Below are positions 52,505 to 61,823 of a DNA stretch of 64,000 bases, one piece after another (within the stretch, counting starts at the first letter, position 1; each line of letters starts with the position of its first letter). Both the position numbers and the translations under genes were made by a program. Source of the DNA: Hyalangium gracile (GTDB lineage: Bacteria; Myxococcota; Myxococcia; Myxococcales; Myxococcaceae); NCBI RefSeq assembly GCF_020103725.1, contig NZ_JAHXBG010000018.1, forward strand, positions 62,001 through 126,000. The letters are read 5' to 3'. A model generated the notes under the pieces. That model was not told the DNA's origin. It saw nothing but the letters and a program-made list of their open reading frames with translations, and ran no database searches.

Positions 52505-53329
52505 ATGCTGTTGCAGGGCAAGAAGATCCTGATCACCGGAGTGCTCACCCCCCAGTCGCTGGCCTATGGCATCGCCGAGCACGCGCTGGCCCAGGGGGCA
52601 GAGATCATCCTCACCGGCTTCGGCCGGGCGCGCTCCCTCACCGAGCGGAGCGCCAAGCGCCTCAAGCCCGGCACCGAGGTGCTGGAGCTGGACGTCACGA
52701 AGTCGGAGCACTTCACCGCCCTCGCCGAGTCGCTGCGCCAGAAGTGGGGGCGGGTGGACGGCGTGCTGCACTCGGTGGCGTTCGCGCCCGAGGACGCCCT
52801 GGGTGGCAACTTCCTCAACACTCCCTGGGAGAGCGTGCAGACGGCCTTCCGCATCTCCACGTATTCCCTGAAGGAGCTGTCCGCGGCGGTGGCCCCGCTG
52901 ATGACCAATGGCGGGTCCATCGTTACCCTGGACTTCGACAACCGGGTGGCCTGGCCCATCTACGACTGGATGGGGGTGTGCAAGGCGGCGCTCGAGGCCA
53001 CGGTCCGCTACCTGGCCAGGGACCTGGGCCCCAAGGGCATCCGGGTGAATTCACTGGCCGCCGGGCCCCTGGCCACCATCGCGGCCAAGGGAATTCCGGG
53101 CTTCAAGGCTCTGGAGCAGGGGTGGGGGAAGCAGGCCCCACTGGGTTGGAGCTCCAAGAACAGCCATGACAGCGTGGCGCGGACGGCGTGCGCCCTGCTG
53201 TCGGACTGGATGCCCTCGACGACGGGGGAGCAGGTCCACGTGGACGGGGGGTACCACGCGATCGGCGCACCGCCGGTCGACACGAGTGCCGAGCAGGCAG
53301 CAGGAGACGTTCCGCCGGCTGCCGAGTAG
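52505..53329 (+). CDS. fabI: Enoyl-[acyl-carrier-protein] reductase (FabI, InhA-like)
   Basis: A 274-residue NADH-dependent reductase that completes fatty-acid elongation. It has the divergent nucleotide-binding loop TGVLTPQSLAYGIAEHA, VLHSVAFAPEDALGG, and the Tyr153-x6-Lys160 catalytic pair (PIYDWMGVCKAALE). Several features (LTGFGRARSLTER, LDFDNRVAWP, VNSLAAGPLATIAAKGIPGF) are closer to actinobacterial InhA than to E. coli FabI. ATG at 52505 is the natural start; an extension to 52457 is not coding-like. No other fab genes are adjacent. Confidence 0.94.
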   Translation: MLLQGKKILITGVLTPQSLAYGIAEHALAQGAEIILTGFGRARSLTERSAKRLKPGTEVLELDVTKSEHFTALAESLRQKWGRVDGVLHSVAFAPEDALGGNFLNTPWESVQTAFRISTYSLKELSAAVAPLMTNGGSIVTLDFDNRVAWPIYDWMGVCKAALEATVRYLARDLGPKGIRVNSLAAGPLATIAAKGIPGFKALEQGWGKQAPLGWSSKNSHDSVARTACALLSDWMPSTTGEQVHVDGGYHAIGAPPVDTSAEQAAGDVPPAAE

Positions 53330-53433
53330 TCGGGGAAGGCGTGAGCCTGTCCAGCAACCGCTCGACCGCGGAAGAACGGACCGGCCCCGCTTTCTCCAGA
53401 GGAATCATACACGCTAAAGTCTCATCGTTTTCG

Positions 53434-53454
53434 GCGGGGACTGAGGGTCCCCGC
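53434..53454 (+). promoter_or_regulatory. Leader hairpin before the chemosensory operon
   Basis: GCGGGGAC-TGAGG-GTCCCCGC is a perfect 8-bp stem ending just before the GAGGAG ribosome-binding site of the first operon gene. It could be the FabI terminator (no T-run) or a translation-modulating leader structure. Confidence 0.4.
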
Positions 53455-53470
53455 GTGAGGAGCCGTGGGT

Positions 53471-53854
53471 GTGAGCGACAACATCCTGGTGGTGGATGAC
53501 AGCCCGACTGTCCGCAACATCATCAAGATCTACTTGATGAATCTCCGGCTCAGCATTCTCGAGGCCGAGGATGCGACGCGGGCCTTGCAGCTGTTGAGGC
53601 TGGTGCCGGTGAGTGTGGTGATCGCGGACATCAACATGCCGGGAATGGACGGCATCACCTTCGTCAAGGAGATCCGAGCCAGCAAGGAAGCCCAGCTGCG
53701 AGGCATCCCCGTCATCCTTCTCACGGCCGAGAAGGGGGGGGACCTGCGGCAGCGGGGAGCGGAGGCGGGAGCCAACGCCTTCATCCAGAAACCCGTCTCC
53801 CATGCTGACCTGACCGAGACCGTTCGGCAGTTCCTGCCTCTCGCCGCCCCGTGA
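53471..53854 (+). CDS. CheY-like receiver protein, first gene of chemosensory operon
   Basis: A 127-residue single receiver domain with ILVVDDSPTVRNIIK, phospho-acceptor Asp53 in VIADINMPGMDG, a Thr in ILLTAEK and Lys in AFIQKPVS. GTG at 53471 is used for its spacing from GAGGAG; GTG at 53465 is the alternative. The stop overlaps the next start by 4 bp. It is the likely phosphorylated output or phosphate sink of the CheA encoded downstream. Confidence 0.92.
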   Translation: MSDNILVVDDSPTVRNIIKIYLMNLRLSILEAEDATRALQLLRLVPVSVVIADINMPGMDGITFVKEIRASKEAQLRGIPVILLTAEKGGDLRQRGAEAGANAFIQKPVSHADLTETVRQFLPLAAP

Positions 53855-54714
53855 GCCTTCCTTCCCTCCTCCTCGTCGACGACAGCGACGCCATCCTTGC
53901 GCTCGAGAAGGCGATCCTCTCGGGGCATTACTCGCTGCACACGGCGAGCAATGGCCGCGAGGCGCTCGAGAAGGTGGGAAAGCTGCAGCCAGCGGCGGTG
54001 CTGCTGGACCTGTCGATGCCGGAGATGGACGGGGACGAGGTGCTCCAGCGGATGAAGAGGGATCCGGCGCTGGCCGAGATCCCCGTCATCATCATCTCCT
54101 CGGAGAAGTCCCGCGCCGAGGCGTGCCTGGGGATGGGGGCCGAGGCCTTCCTGGCCAAGCCCTTCCGCGCCGAGGACCTGCTGTCCAAGGTGGCCACCAC
54201 GCTGGAGAACGCCCGGAGGCGGGCGCGCGCGGGGTCCATGCTGGTGCTGCGCATGAGCGCCGGGGACCAGGAGTTCGCCCTGCCGCTGGAGTCGGTGCGC
54301 GAGGTGCTGCTGCAGCCGGCGCTGCGGCCGCTGCCTGGCGGGCCGGCCTACCTGTCCGAGTACGTGGAGCTGCGCGGCGCGGCCATCTGCGTGCTGGACG
54401 TGGCGCGCAGGCTGGGCCAGGAGCACCGCGTCTCGCTGCGCGAGCGGATGCTGGTCATCATCCACGTGGAGGACATGCCGCTGGCGCTCTGCGTGGACCG
54501 GGTGCAGGACCCGGAGGAGTTCTCCGCGTCGGAGATCGACCGGAACGTGGGCGGTGCCGAGCACGGGCTCCTCCAGGAGGGGCTGGTCGGCATGGTGCGC
54601 GTTTTCGGTGGGCGGGCTCTGCCCCTGCTCGATCCGAAGGTGTTCGTTTCTCGGGGCCTTCTGAGGGAGCTGCCTGAGATGCTGAGGCAGGGGGGGGTGA
54701 GGCTGGGCGCATGA
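53851..54714 (+). CDS. Receiver-CheW hybrid (reverse-order CheV-like coupling protein)
   Basis: A 287-residue protein. Residues ~1-122 are a receiver (LLLVDDSDAILALEKAIL, Asp53 in VLLDLSMPEMDG, Lys in FLAKPFRAED). Residues ~130-275 are a CheW domain (MLVLRMSAGDQEFALPLESV, EVLLQPALRPLPGGPAYL, YVELRGAAICVLDVARRLGQ). CheV has the opposite order (CheW then receiver). It overlaps both neighbours by 4 bp. It likely couples receptors to CheA, with phosphorylation of the receiver adjusting coupling as in CheV-based adaptation. This function is inferred from domain content. Confidence 0.88.
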   Translation: MSLPSLLLVDDSDAILALEKAILSGHYSLHTASNGREALEKVGKLQPAAVLLDLSMPEMDGDEVLQRMKRDPALAEIPVIIISSEKSRAEACLGMGAEAFLAKPFRAEDLLSKVATTLENARRRARAGSMLVLRMSAGDQEFALPLESVREVLLQPALRPLPGGPAYLSEYVELRGAAICVLDVARRLGQEHRVSLRERMLVIIHVEDMPLALCVDRVQDPEEFSASEIDRNVGGAEHGLLQEGLVGMVRVFGGRALPLLDPKVFVSRGLLRELPEMLRQGGVRLGA

Positions 54715-56036
54715 CGGGGGGAGTCGATCCGCTGCTGTACGCCCGCGCGCGGCAGCTCATCATCGAGCGCACGGGCTTCCGCGATGACGCCATCGCTCCA
54801 GAGTCCCTGGAGCGCGTGGTGCGCGCGGAGCTTGCGCGGGGGCGCTCCGTCACCGAGCTGGTCCAGGAGCTGGAGCGTCCGGACAGCGACTTCGCCCAGA
54901 CCGTGGTGCGCGCCTCCCTGGTGGGAGAGACGTACTTCTTCCGCCACCCGGAGCACTTCCGCTTCATGGCCCGCGAGGCGGTGCCGCGCGTGCTGCGCGC
55001 CGGAGTGAAGCGCCTGCGCGGCTGGAGCGCCGGCTGCGCCACCGGAGAGGAGGCCTACTCGCTGGCCGCCTGCCTGCAGGCCTCCGCGCCGCAGGGAGTC
55101 CTCGTGGAGGTGCTGGGCACGGACATCAACGAGGGGAGCCTGACGACGGCGCGGCGCGCCACCTATGGGGCGTGGTCCCGGCGGGACTCGGGCCCGCACC
55201 TGTTTCCCCTCTACCGCCCGCTCGAGGAGCGGCAGGTGGTCATCTTCGACGGGGTGCGCAACGTCACCAGCTTCGTGGTGGCCAACCTGATGGCCCCGCT
55301 GGACGCGTCGCTCGGCCAGTTCCACTTCATCCTCTGCCGCAACGTCCTCACGTACTTCACCCCCGCCTCGCGCGAGCAGGCGCTGACCAACATCGTCCAG
55401 ACGCTCGCCCCCGGGGGCTTCCTGTTCCTGGGCACGGTGGAGGTGGATCGGCCTCCGGCGGGGCTGGTGCGCGTGGGGCCTCCCGAGCTGCAGGCCTTCC
55501 ACCGCCCTCTGCACCCCGAGGTGGCGGTGCCGGCTCAGTCGAAGGCGCCGTCCCGCACGGGCATCCCCGCCATCACTCCGGTGCCCCTGCCTCCCGCGGC
55601 GCTCCAGGCGGCCCAGAAGCCGGCCTCGCGGCCCGGAGGGCCCGTGCTCACCCCGGTGCCGCTCCCCCCGGGCGCATTGCCGCCGCAGAAGGCGCCTCCG
55701 TCCGCCCCGCCTCGCCCACCCGCGCTCCAGCGCTCCGCCTCGCAGCTCCACCTGGAGGCGCTCGAGCGCATCGAGCAGGGCGAGGTGAACCGTGCCGCCT
55801 CCATGCTGGAGGCCCTGGTGAAGCAGTTCCCGGACTACCTGCCGGGCCTGCTGGAGCTGGCGCTGCTGCGCGAGCGCAACGGTTCGCGTGCCGCGGCCTA
55901 TCCGCTCATGCGGGCGGTGCATGCCCGGGCCGCGGAGCTGCCGCCGGATCAGATCGTCGAGGGGCCCGAGTCCCTCCCGGCCCGCTTCTACAAGGCGTCC
56001 GCCGACGCGTACCTCAACCTGGGAGCCTCTGAATGA
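54711..56036 (+). CDS. cheR: Chemoreceptor methyltransferase CheR with C-terminal TPR-like extension
   Basis: A 441-residue enzyme that methylates glutamates on chemoreceptors using S-adenosylmethionine. The N-terminal helical domain and the SAM site (GWSAGCATGEEAYSLAA) are clear, as are EVLGTDINEGSLTTARR and FILCRNVLTYF, where CRNVLTYF fits the CheR (N/D)xxxY element. After residue ~270 comes a Pro-rich linker and a TPR-like C-terminal part (ALERIEQGEVNRAASMLEAL, then LLELALLRERNGSRAAAYPL). Such tails usually mediate protein contact. It overlaps the cheW start by 4 bp. Confidence 0.94.
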   Translation: MTGGVDPLLYARARQLIIERTGFRDDAIAPESLERVVRAELARGRSVTELVQELERPDSDFAQTVVRASLVGETYFFRHPEHFRFMAREAVPRVLRAGVKRLRGWSAGCATGEEAYSLAACLQASAPQGVLVEVLGTDINEGSLTTARRATYGAWSRRDSGPHLFPLYRPLEERQVVIFDGVRNVTSFVVANLMAPLDASLGQFHFILCRNVLTYFTPASREQALTNIVQTLAPGGFLFLGTVEVDRPPAGLVRVGPPELQAFHRPLHPEVAVPAQSKAPSRTGIPAITPVPLPPAALQAAQKPASRPGGPVLTPVPLPPGALPPQKAPPSAPPRPPALQRSASQLHLEALERIEQGEVNRAASMLEALVKQFPDYLPGLLELALLRERNGSRAAAYPLMRAVHARAAELPPDQIVEGPESLPARFYKASADAYLNLGASE

Positions 56037-56596
56037 AACTGTCGCCAAGGACCCCGGACGAGGCGCAGGAAGAAGAGATCCGCGATCTATTGGAGGAGCG
56101 CGCCAAGCGTCTGCGCGACCTCGAGCAGAATGAGGCCAACCGCGAGGAGGCGGTGCACCTGGTGGCGGAGTTCCCGCTGGGTGAGGAGCGCTATGCGCTG
56201 CCGCTCGAGGCGCTGCGGGCGGCGCTCCCGCTGCGCATGGTGACGCCCGTGCCCCTCTCCGCGCCCCACGTCATCGGCGTGCTGCGCTTCCAGGGGCAGG
56301 TGCTCGCCGCCCTGAGCCTCGCCTCGCTGCTGGGCGGCCATGGCTGGCGGCAGGACCCGGCCGTGCTGCTCGTGCTGGATCGCGGCGACAAGGAGCTGTG
56401 CGCGGTGGACTGCGAGGCCATTCCCCGTCCCATCGGCCTGCCGGTGGGCGCGGTGGAGGCGGCGCGCGCCCGGTCCGAGGGGCCGATCCTCGAGGTCCTC
56501 TTCAGCCCGCAGCCGGGCCAGCAACAGCTCGTCCACCTCATCGACCCTCCTCGCCTGTTCGCGCGGGGCGGCACCGGAGCGCGCAATGGCCGTTGA
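56033..56596 (+). CDS. cheW: Coupling protein CheW
   Basis: A 187-residue CheW with a ~40-residue charged helical lead (EEEIRDLLEERAKRLRDLEQ) before the two-lobed SH3-like fold (FPLGEERYALPLEALRAALP, PHVIGVLRFQGQVLAALSLA). CheW bridges receptors and CheA. The second CheW-type domain of the operon is in the receiver-CheW hybrid, so two coupling proteins may share the array. It overlaps cheA by 11 bp. Confidence 0.92.
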   Translation: MKLSPRTPDEAQEEEIRDLLEERAKRLRDLEQNEANREEAVHLVAEFPLGEERYALPLEALRAALPLRMVTPVPLSAPHVIGVLRFQGQVLAALSLASLLGGHGWRQDPAVLLVLDRGDKELCAVDCEAIPRPIGLPVGAVEAARARSEGPILEVLFSPQPGQQQLVHLIDPPRLFARGGTGARNGR

Positions 56597-58784
56597 TCCG
56601 CTCCTTCAGGGGCTCGTCTCCGGCTTCGCCGCCGAGGCCCAGGAGGTCTGCCAGAAGGTCACCATGGACCTGCTGGACCTGGAGCGCGGTGGCCTGGACA
56701 CCGACGGGCTGAACAAGGCCTACGTCCGGCTGGGGCGCCACCTGCACACGCTCAAGGGCAGCGCCGCGAGCCTCGGCCTGCAGGACCTGAGCGAGATCGC
56801 CCACAAGCTGGAGGACGCGCTGGCTCCCCTGCGCGCCACCATCCAGCAGATGCCCCGGCCCGTGGTGGACATGCTGCTGCACGGCCTGGACATCTTCCTG
56901 CTGCGCGTCCACGCGCACGCGGATGGCCGGGGCGACTCGCTGCCTGACTACACGCTCGCGCTCGCGCAGCTCGTCGCCGAGGCTCCGCCCCCGGCCCAGG
57001 CCGCGGCGGCTCCCGCGCCGGTGGCCACTCCCGCGGCGCCCGTCGCGCCCGTCGCGCCGCCTCCTCCCGTCGCGCCTCCTCCGCCCGTCATCTCCGCTCC
57101 GCCCGTGGCTCCCGCCCCTGTGGATACGTCCCGGGACGAGAGCGGGGAGAGCGAGGGCTCGGGCTGGCGTGTCGGCGCGCGGCAGGTGACGTCGCTCATG
57201 CGCGAGGTGGAGCGCCTGCGCGAGGTGCGCCTGCGCATGGAGGAGCGCTCCCGCGAGCTGGAGCGCGTGGTGGCGCTGCTGGCCCGGCAGGGCCTGCTGG
57301 CCGAGACGGCCGAGGCGCGTACCCTGCTGTCCGGCGTGGGCCGCGCGATGCGCTCCGACGGAGAGGAGACGGCCGACATCGTCGACGCGCTGGAGGAGGG
57401 CCTCAAGGCCATCACCACGCGCCCGGTGCGCACCATCCTCGAGCCCCTGCAGCGCATGGTGCGAGACCTGTCGCGCCAGCTGGGCAAGGAGGCCCGGCTC
57501 TCCGTGGTGGGCGCGGAGGTGTCGCTGGACCGGCGCCTGCTGGAGAAGCTCAACGGCGCGCTGGTGCACCTGCTGCGCAACGCGGTGGACCATGGCCTGG
57601 AGACGCCCGCAGAGCGCGAGCGCGCGGGCAAGCACCACGAGGGTGCGCTCACCCTGCGCATCGAGCAGCAGGGCAACCTGCTCTTCCTCGAGTCCAGTGA
57701 CGACGGACGCGGCATCGACGTGAAGAAGATCCGTCAGGTGGCCGAGTCCCGGGGGCTGGCCAACTCCGAAGAGCTGGCGCGGATGAACGACAACCAGATC
57801 CGCGACCTCATCTTCCGCCCCAGCTTCAGCACCCGCACGGACGTGACGGACACCTCTGGGCGCGGCGTGGGCCTGGACGCGGTGCGCGCCGCGGTGGAGA
57901 CGCTCCAGGGCCGCATCGAGGTGGCCAGCACGCTGGGGCAGGGCACGCGCTTCATGCTCACCCTGCCGGTGGAGCTGGGCAGCTCGCCCGTGCTGGTGGT
58001 GCGCGTGTTCGATCAGATGATGGGCCTGCCCATGCTGGCGGTGGAGGCCACCCAGCTGACGAAGATGAGCGCCCTGCGCGTCACCCGGCGGCGGGCGCAG
58101 CTGGAGTACCAGGGACAGATCCTCCCGGTGGTGGACCTGGGCTCGCGCCTGGGCCTGCGCGCCGCCCACATGCCCTCCGAGGGCCAGCCGCTCATGGTCA
58201 TCAGCGCCGGCGGCAAGCGGGTGGCGCTCGCGGTGGACTCGGTGGTGGGCGACAGGGATCTCGTCATCCGCCCGCTGCCGGCCGAGGTGCGCGACGTGCC
58301 CGCCTACCAGGGCGCCGCCACCCTCAGCCGCGGCGAGCTGATGCTCATCCTGCGCCCCAGCTGGCTGGTGTCCGAGCCCGCGGCCTTGACGGCCAGCACG
58401 CCCCAGAGCCGCCGGGCGCTGGTGGTGGATGACTCGCTCACCGCGCGCGCCCTGCACCGGGCCATGCTCGAGGCGGGCGGCTTCACCGTCCACCTGGCCT
58501 CCAGCGGCAAGAGCGCCCTGGAGCGCCTGCTGTCGGACACCTACGACGTCATCATCTGCGACCTGGAGATGGAGGAGATGGACGGCGAGACGCTCATCCG
58601 GAAGCTGCGCGAGCGCCCGGAGACGCGGGATCTGCCCGTCATCCTCGTGTCCACGCACGAGTCCGGCCGCGAGCGTGGACGCGCCGCGGGCGCGGATGGT
58701 TTCCTCAGTAAACGTGACTGCGCCTCGGGCCGGCTCCTGGCCGAGGTGCTCGATGTCATGAGCCGTCGGGGAGGGCGCTCATGA
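56586..58784 (+). CDS. cheA: Hybrid histidine kinase CheA with C-terminal receiver
   Basis: A 732-residue kinase. The HPt domain (1-105) has His54 in LHTLKGSAASLG. A long Ala/Pro linker (~125-185) replaces the P2 response-regulator-docking domain. The coiled dimerisation segment is followed by the HATPase with N box HLLRNAVDHGLETPAERER, G1 SSDDGRGIDVKK and G2 TSGRGVGLDAVRA. The CheW-like P5 domain (~455-595) leads to a receiver with Asp659 in IICDLEMEEMDG and LVVDDSLTARAL. Lack of P2 plus a fused receiver suggests phosphotransfer may be partly internal. ATG at 56586 begins MAVDPLLQGLV; longer frames are shadows of cheW. Confidence 0.95.
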   Translation: MAVDPLLQGLVSGFAAEAQEVCQKVTMDLLDLERGGLDTDGLNKAYVRLGRHLHTLKGSAASLGLQDLSEIAHKLEDALAPLRATIQQMPRPVVDMLLHGLDIFLLRVHAHADGRGDSLPDYTLALAQLVAEAPPPAQAAAAPAPVATPAAPVAPVAPPPPVAPPPPVISAPPVAPAPVDTSRDESGESEGSGWRVGARQVTSLMREVERLREVRLRMEERSRELERVVALLARQGLLAETAEARTLLSGVGRAMRSDGEETADIVDALEEGLKAITTRPVRTILEPLQRMVRDLSRQLGKEARLSVVGAEVSLDRRLLEKLNGALVHLLRNAVDHGLETPAERERAGKHHEGALTLRIEQQGNLLFLESSDDGRGIDVKKIRQVAESRGLANSEELARMNDNQIRDLIFRPSFSTRTDVTDTSGRGVGLDAVRAAVETLQGRIEVASTLGQGTRFMLTLPVELGSSPVLVVRVFDQMMGLPMLAVEATQLTKMSALRVTRRRAQLEYQGQILPVVDLGSRLGLRAAHMPSEGQPLMVISAGGKRVALAVDSVVGDRDLVIRPLPAEVRDVPAYQGAATLSRGELMLILRPSWLVSEPAALTASTPQSRRALVVDDSLTARALHRAMLEAGGFTVHLASSGKSALERLLSDTYDVIICDLEMEEMDGETLIRKLRERPETRDLPVILVSTHESGRERGRAAGADGFLSKRDCASGRLLAEVLDVMSRRGGRS

Positions 58785-59833
58785 GCATACCGAAGCCGAT
58801 TCGAGTGCTGGTGGTGGATGACTCGCCCACCATGGTGAACACCATGGCGGCGCTGCTCACCCAGGACTCGCGTATCGAGATCGTCGGCCGGGCCGGAGAT
58901 GGGAACCGGGCCGTGTCGCTGGCCCGGCTGCTGCGGCCGGACGTCATCACCATGGACCTGCTGCTGCCGGGCCTGGACGGGCCGGGAGCCATCGCCGCCA
59001 TCATGGCGGACGCGCCCGCCCGCATCCTGGTGGTGAGCGCCGTGGCGGACCGCGGCGCGGAGCTGGGCTTCCAGGCCATCCGCGCCGGCGCGCTGGAGCT
59101 CATCGCCAAGCCCAACGTCACCTCCGGCGAGGAGCTGCGCAAGTGGGGCAAGGAGCTGGTCAACTCCGTCTGCCTCATGGCGGAGGTGCCCGTCATCTCC
59201 CGCAGGCCCCGGCGCGAGTTCACCCCGCCGCTGCCCTCCACGGGCGCCCGCGTCGACATCTTCGGGCTGGCCGCCTCCACCGGCGGGCCTCCGGCGCTGG
59301 CGGAGATCCTCTCGCGGCTGCCCAAGGATCTGCCCGTGCCCATGGTCGTCGCCCAGCACATCACCGAGGGCTTCACCCCGGGCATGGTGCGCTGGCTCAG
59401 CCAGGTGACGCAGCTGAGCGTGAACATCGCCAAGGACGGCGAGCGGCTCGAGCCGAGCAAGGTGTACTTCCCGCTGGACGGGCATGATCTCACCATCGAC
59501 CGGGGCGTTGCCCGGCTCAGCCGTACGCGCGGTGGGCCCTGCCCCTCGGGAGACCTGCTGCTCTCCTCCCTGGCCCGGGTGTACGGGGCTCGGGCGGGCG
59601 GCGGCGTGCTCACCGGCATGGGGGACGACGGAGCGCGCGGCCTGCTGGAGATTCGCCGGGCGGGCGGCCTCACCTGCGCCCAGGACGAGCTCACCTCGGT
59701 CGTCTTCGGCATGCCCAAGGCGGCGCTGGACATCGGCGCCACCGATCAGGCGCTGCCTCTGTCGGCCATGCCCGACTTCATCCGCCAATGCTGCATGAAG
59801 CCCTTCGAGCGATCTCGGGGGGAGGGGTCCTGA
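58781..59833 (+). CDS. cheB: Protein-glutamate methylesterase CheB
   Basis: A 350-residue response regulator/methylesterase that removes methyl groups from chemoreceptors. The receiver domain has VLVVDDSPTMVNTMAAL and Asp in ITMDLLLPGLDG. The catalytic domain has Ser166 in AASTGGPPAL, VVAQHITEGFTPGMVRW with the active-site His, and GVLTGMGDDGARGLLEI with the Asp. The ATG overlaps the cheA stop by 4 bp. Together with cheR it gives the operon complete adaptation enzymes. Confidence 0.96.
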   Translation: MSIPKPIRVLVVDDSPTMVNTMAALLTQDSRIEIVGRAGDGNRAVSLARLLRPDVITMDLLLPGLDGPGAIAAIMADAPARILVVSAVADRGAELGFQAIRAGALELIAKPNVTSGEELRKWGKELVNSVCLMAEVPVISRRPRREFTPPLPSTGARVDIFGLAASTGGPPALAEILSRLPKDLPVPMVVAQHITEGFTPGMVRWLSQVTQLSVNIAKDGERLEPSKVYFPLDGHDLTIDRGVARLSRTRGGPCPSGDLLLSSLARVYGARAGGGVLTGMGDDGARGLLEIRRAGGLTCAQDELTSVVFGMPKAALDIGATDQALPLSAMPDFIRQCCMKPFERSRGEGS

Positions 59834-59956
59834 CGACCCTGGAGTAAGCTCGCTCCCTCCTCATGCTGGTTGCTCTACCGGGGGGCGCTGCCCGGCGCTC
59901 CTGTTGCCCACGGGCTGCCGTGGGTGAGACTCTGAACGCGTGACTTCGGTGCTCTC

Positions 59957-61552
59957 GTGAAACTGCCCTTCCGGTTTCGGCCCTCGCTCGGCCTGTCCGT
60001 CAAATTCATCCTCGTGACCGGGGGCATCAGCGCCGTCCTGGCGCTCATCCTCACCACCGTCGCCACGCGCCGGCTTCACGAGAGCCTGCTCAACGCGCAC
60101 GCCGGTGAGGGCGCCGCGCTGGCCCTGGGGTTCACGCGCGCCGTCGAGCACTCCGCGGGCGCCAATGGCGAGTCCGTCCAGCCGCTCGTGGAGGCGTTCC
60201 GCGTGCAGGAGGGCGTCCGCTACATCTATGTGGAGGAGTCCTCGGGCCGCGTCATCGCCCACACCTTCCAGGGGCCTCCGCCCACCGCGCTGCTCAACGC
60301 CGTCCGCGTCTCCCCGGCCGACCTGGCGGGCGAGGCGGAGGGGCGCCGCATCGTCCCGGTGGACGTGGTGACGGTGCAGGGACAGACGCACGCCATCGAC
60401 GTCGCGGTGCCCCTGCTGGGCGGGCGCGGCGTGGTGCACGTGGGCATCGCGCGAGACCACATCGAGAAGAAGGCGGCGCAGCTGCCCCGGGACATGCTGC
60501 TGCTGGCGATGCTCCTGGTGGCCGCCAGCATCGCGGTGGCGGCGGTGTTCGTGCGCACCATCGTCCGGCCGCTGCGCGAGCTCACCGACGTGGCCGCCCA
60601 CATCGTCGAGTCGGGGGACCTCACCCGCCCCATCCACGTGACGAGCGGGGATGAGGTGGGGCGGCTGGCCCGCAGCTTCAGCCAGGTGGTGGAGAAGCTG
60701 CGCGAGGTGACGATCAACCTCCAGCAGGCCGCCGAGGCGCTCAAGCAGTCCACCGAGCACCTCAACTCCTCCTCCGCGGAGCAGGCGCAGACCGTGTCCC
60801 GCCAGGCCGCCGCGCTGCAGGAGACGCAGGTGACGGCGCAGGAGATCAAGCAGACGTCCCTGCTGGCCTCGCAGAAGGCCGCCACGGTGCTCTCCGTGGC
60901 CGAGCGCGCGGACGAGCTGGCCCGCAACGGCGAGACGGCCATCGAGATGAGCCTCGCGGGGCTCAACGACATCCGCCAGCAGGTGGGGGAGATTGCCCAG
61001 AAGATCGTCGAGCTGGGCGAGCGCACCCAGCAGATCGGCGGCATCACCCAGACGGTGAAGGACCTGGCGGACCAGTCCAACATGCTGGCGCTCAACGCCG
61101 CCATCGAGGCCGTGCGCTCCGGCGAGCACGGCAAGGGCTTCGGCGTGGTGGCGCGCGAAATCCGCGCCCTGGCGGACCAGTCCATCCAGGCCACCAGCCG
61201 CGTGCGCGAGCTGCTCGACGACATCGCCTCCTCGGTGGCCGCCGCCGTGCGCATCACCGAGCGCGGCGCCGAGCGCATGGAGTCGGGCCTGGCGCAGGTG
61301 CGCACCTCCGGGCAGAACCTGAAGGAGCTGTCCAACATCGTCCAGGACAACGCCTCGGCCGTGCGGCAGATCGCCGCGGCGGTGAACCAGCAGAACGTGG
61401 GCATCAGCCAGATCACCCAGGCCGTCAACGAGCTGTCGAAGATGATGGACGAGACGGTGGCGCGCATCGGCTCCACCGGCGAGGCCGCCACCACGCTGCA
61501 GATCATCTCCGAGCAGCTCAGCAGCGCGGTGAAGAGCTACCGCGTCGAGTAG
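59957..61552 (+). CDS. Methyl-accepting chemotaxis protein (chemoreceptor)
   Basis: A 531-residue membrane receptor starting at GTG 59957. Transmembrane helices lie at ~14-36 ([20 protein letters not shown]) and ~180-202. Between them is a ~140-residue periplasmic sensor that looks like a single-Cache/PDC-type domain ([40 protein letters not shown]). A HAMP domain ([20 protein letters not shown]) and the signalling domain follow, with the hairpin tip [38 protein letters not shown]. No C-terminal NWETF-like tether is present. The gene is 123 bp downstream of cheB and is probably in the same operon. The ligand is unknown. Confidence 0.95.
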   Translation: MKLPFRFRPSLGLSVKFILVTGGISAVLALILTTVATRRLHESLLNAHAGEGAALALGFTRAVEHSAGANGESVQPLVEAFRVQEGVRYIYVEESSGRVIAHTFQGPPPTALLNAVRVSPADLAGEAEGRRIVPVDVVTVQGQTHAIDVAVPLLGGRGVVHVGIARDHIEKKAAQLPRDMLLLAMLLVAASIAVAAVFVRTIVRPLRELTDVAAHIVESGDLTRPIHVTSGDEVGRLARSFSQVVEKLREVTINLQQAAEALKQSTEHLNSSSAEQAQTVSRQAAALQETQVTAQEIKQTSLLASQKAATVLSVAERADELARNGETAIEMSLAGLNDIRQQVGEIAQKIVELGERTQQIGGITQTVKDLADQSNMLALNAAIEAVRSGEHGKGFGVVAREIRALADQSIQATSRVRELLDDIASSVAAAVRITERGAERMESGLAQVRTSGQNLKELSNIVQDNASAVRQIAAAVNQQNVGISQITQAVNELSKMMDETVARIGSTGEAATTLQIISEQLSSAVKSYRVE

Positions 61553-61558
61553 CGCGCC

Positions 61559-61573
61559 CGCCTGTCCCAGGCG
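61559..61573. terminator. Candidate hairpin after the chemoreceptor gene
   Basis: CGCCTG-TCC-CAGGCG forms a 6-bp stem 7 nt after the chemoreceptor stop. No T-run. The remaining gap up to 61823 (about 250 bp) between convergent genes shows no gene or recognisable element; the short open frames there lack coding-like codon use. Confidence 0.35.
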
Positions 61574-61823
61574 TGAGACACACTCGTCTCGAGCTGTCCC
61601 ATGTCGGCATCGCTCAGCACGTCCACTCGTGGCAGCGGCGGCAGGGCCCGCCGCGACGGCGGCGTCGAGAAGACGGAGCGGGGCGAGCTGTGCGCCACGG
61701 ACATGGCGGGGGCCCTCATGCTGAACGGCAAGTGGGCGGCCATGCTTCTGACTGGAGCGGGGGGAACCTGCGGAAGCTCAACGAGATGAGCAGGCGCGCC
61801 TGCGCGGCTTGCCCAGGCCCGGC

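Noticed and set aside
56538-58658. Long minus-strand open frame opposite cheA
   Set aside because: His/Arg/Gln-rich antisense product; cheA on the plus strand has every catalytic box.
61574-61823. Small genes in the gap between the chemoreceptor and serpin genes
   Set aside because: Short open frames on both strands lack coding-like codon use, conserved motifs and ribosome-binding sites.
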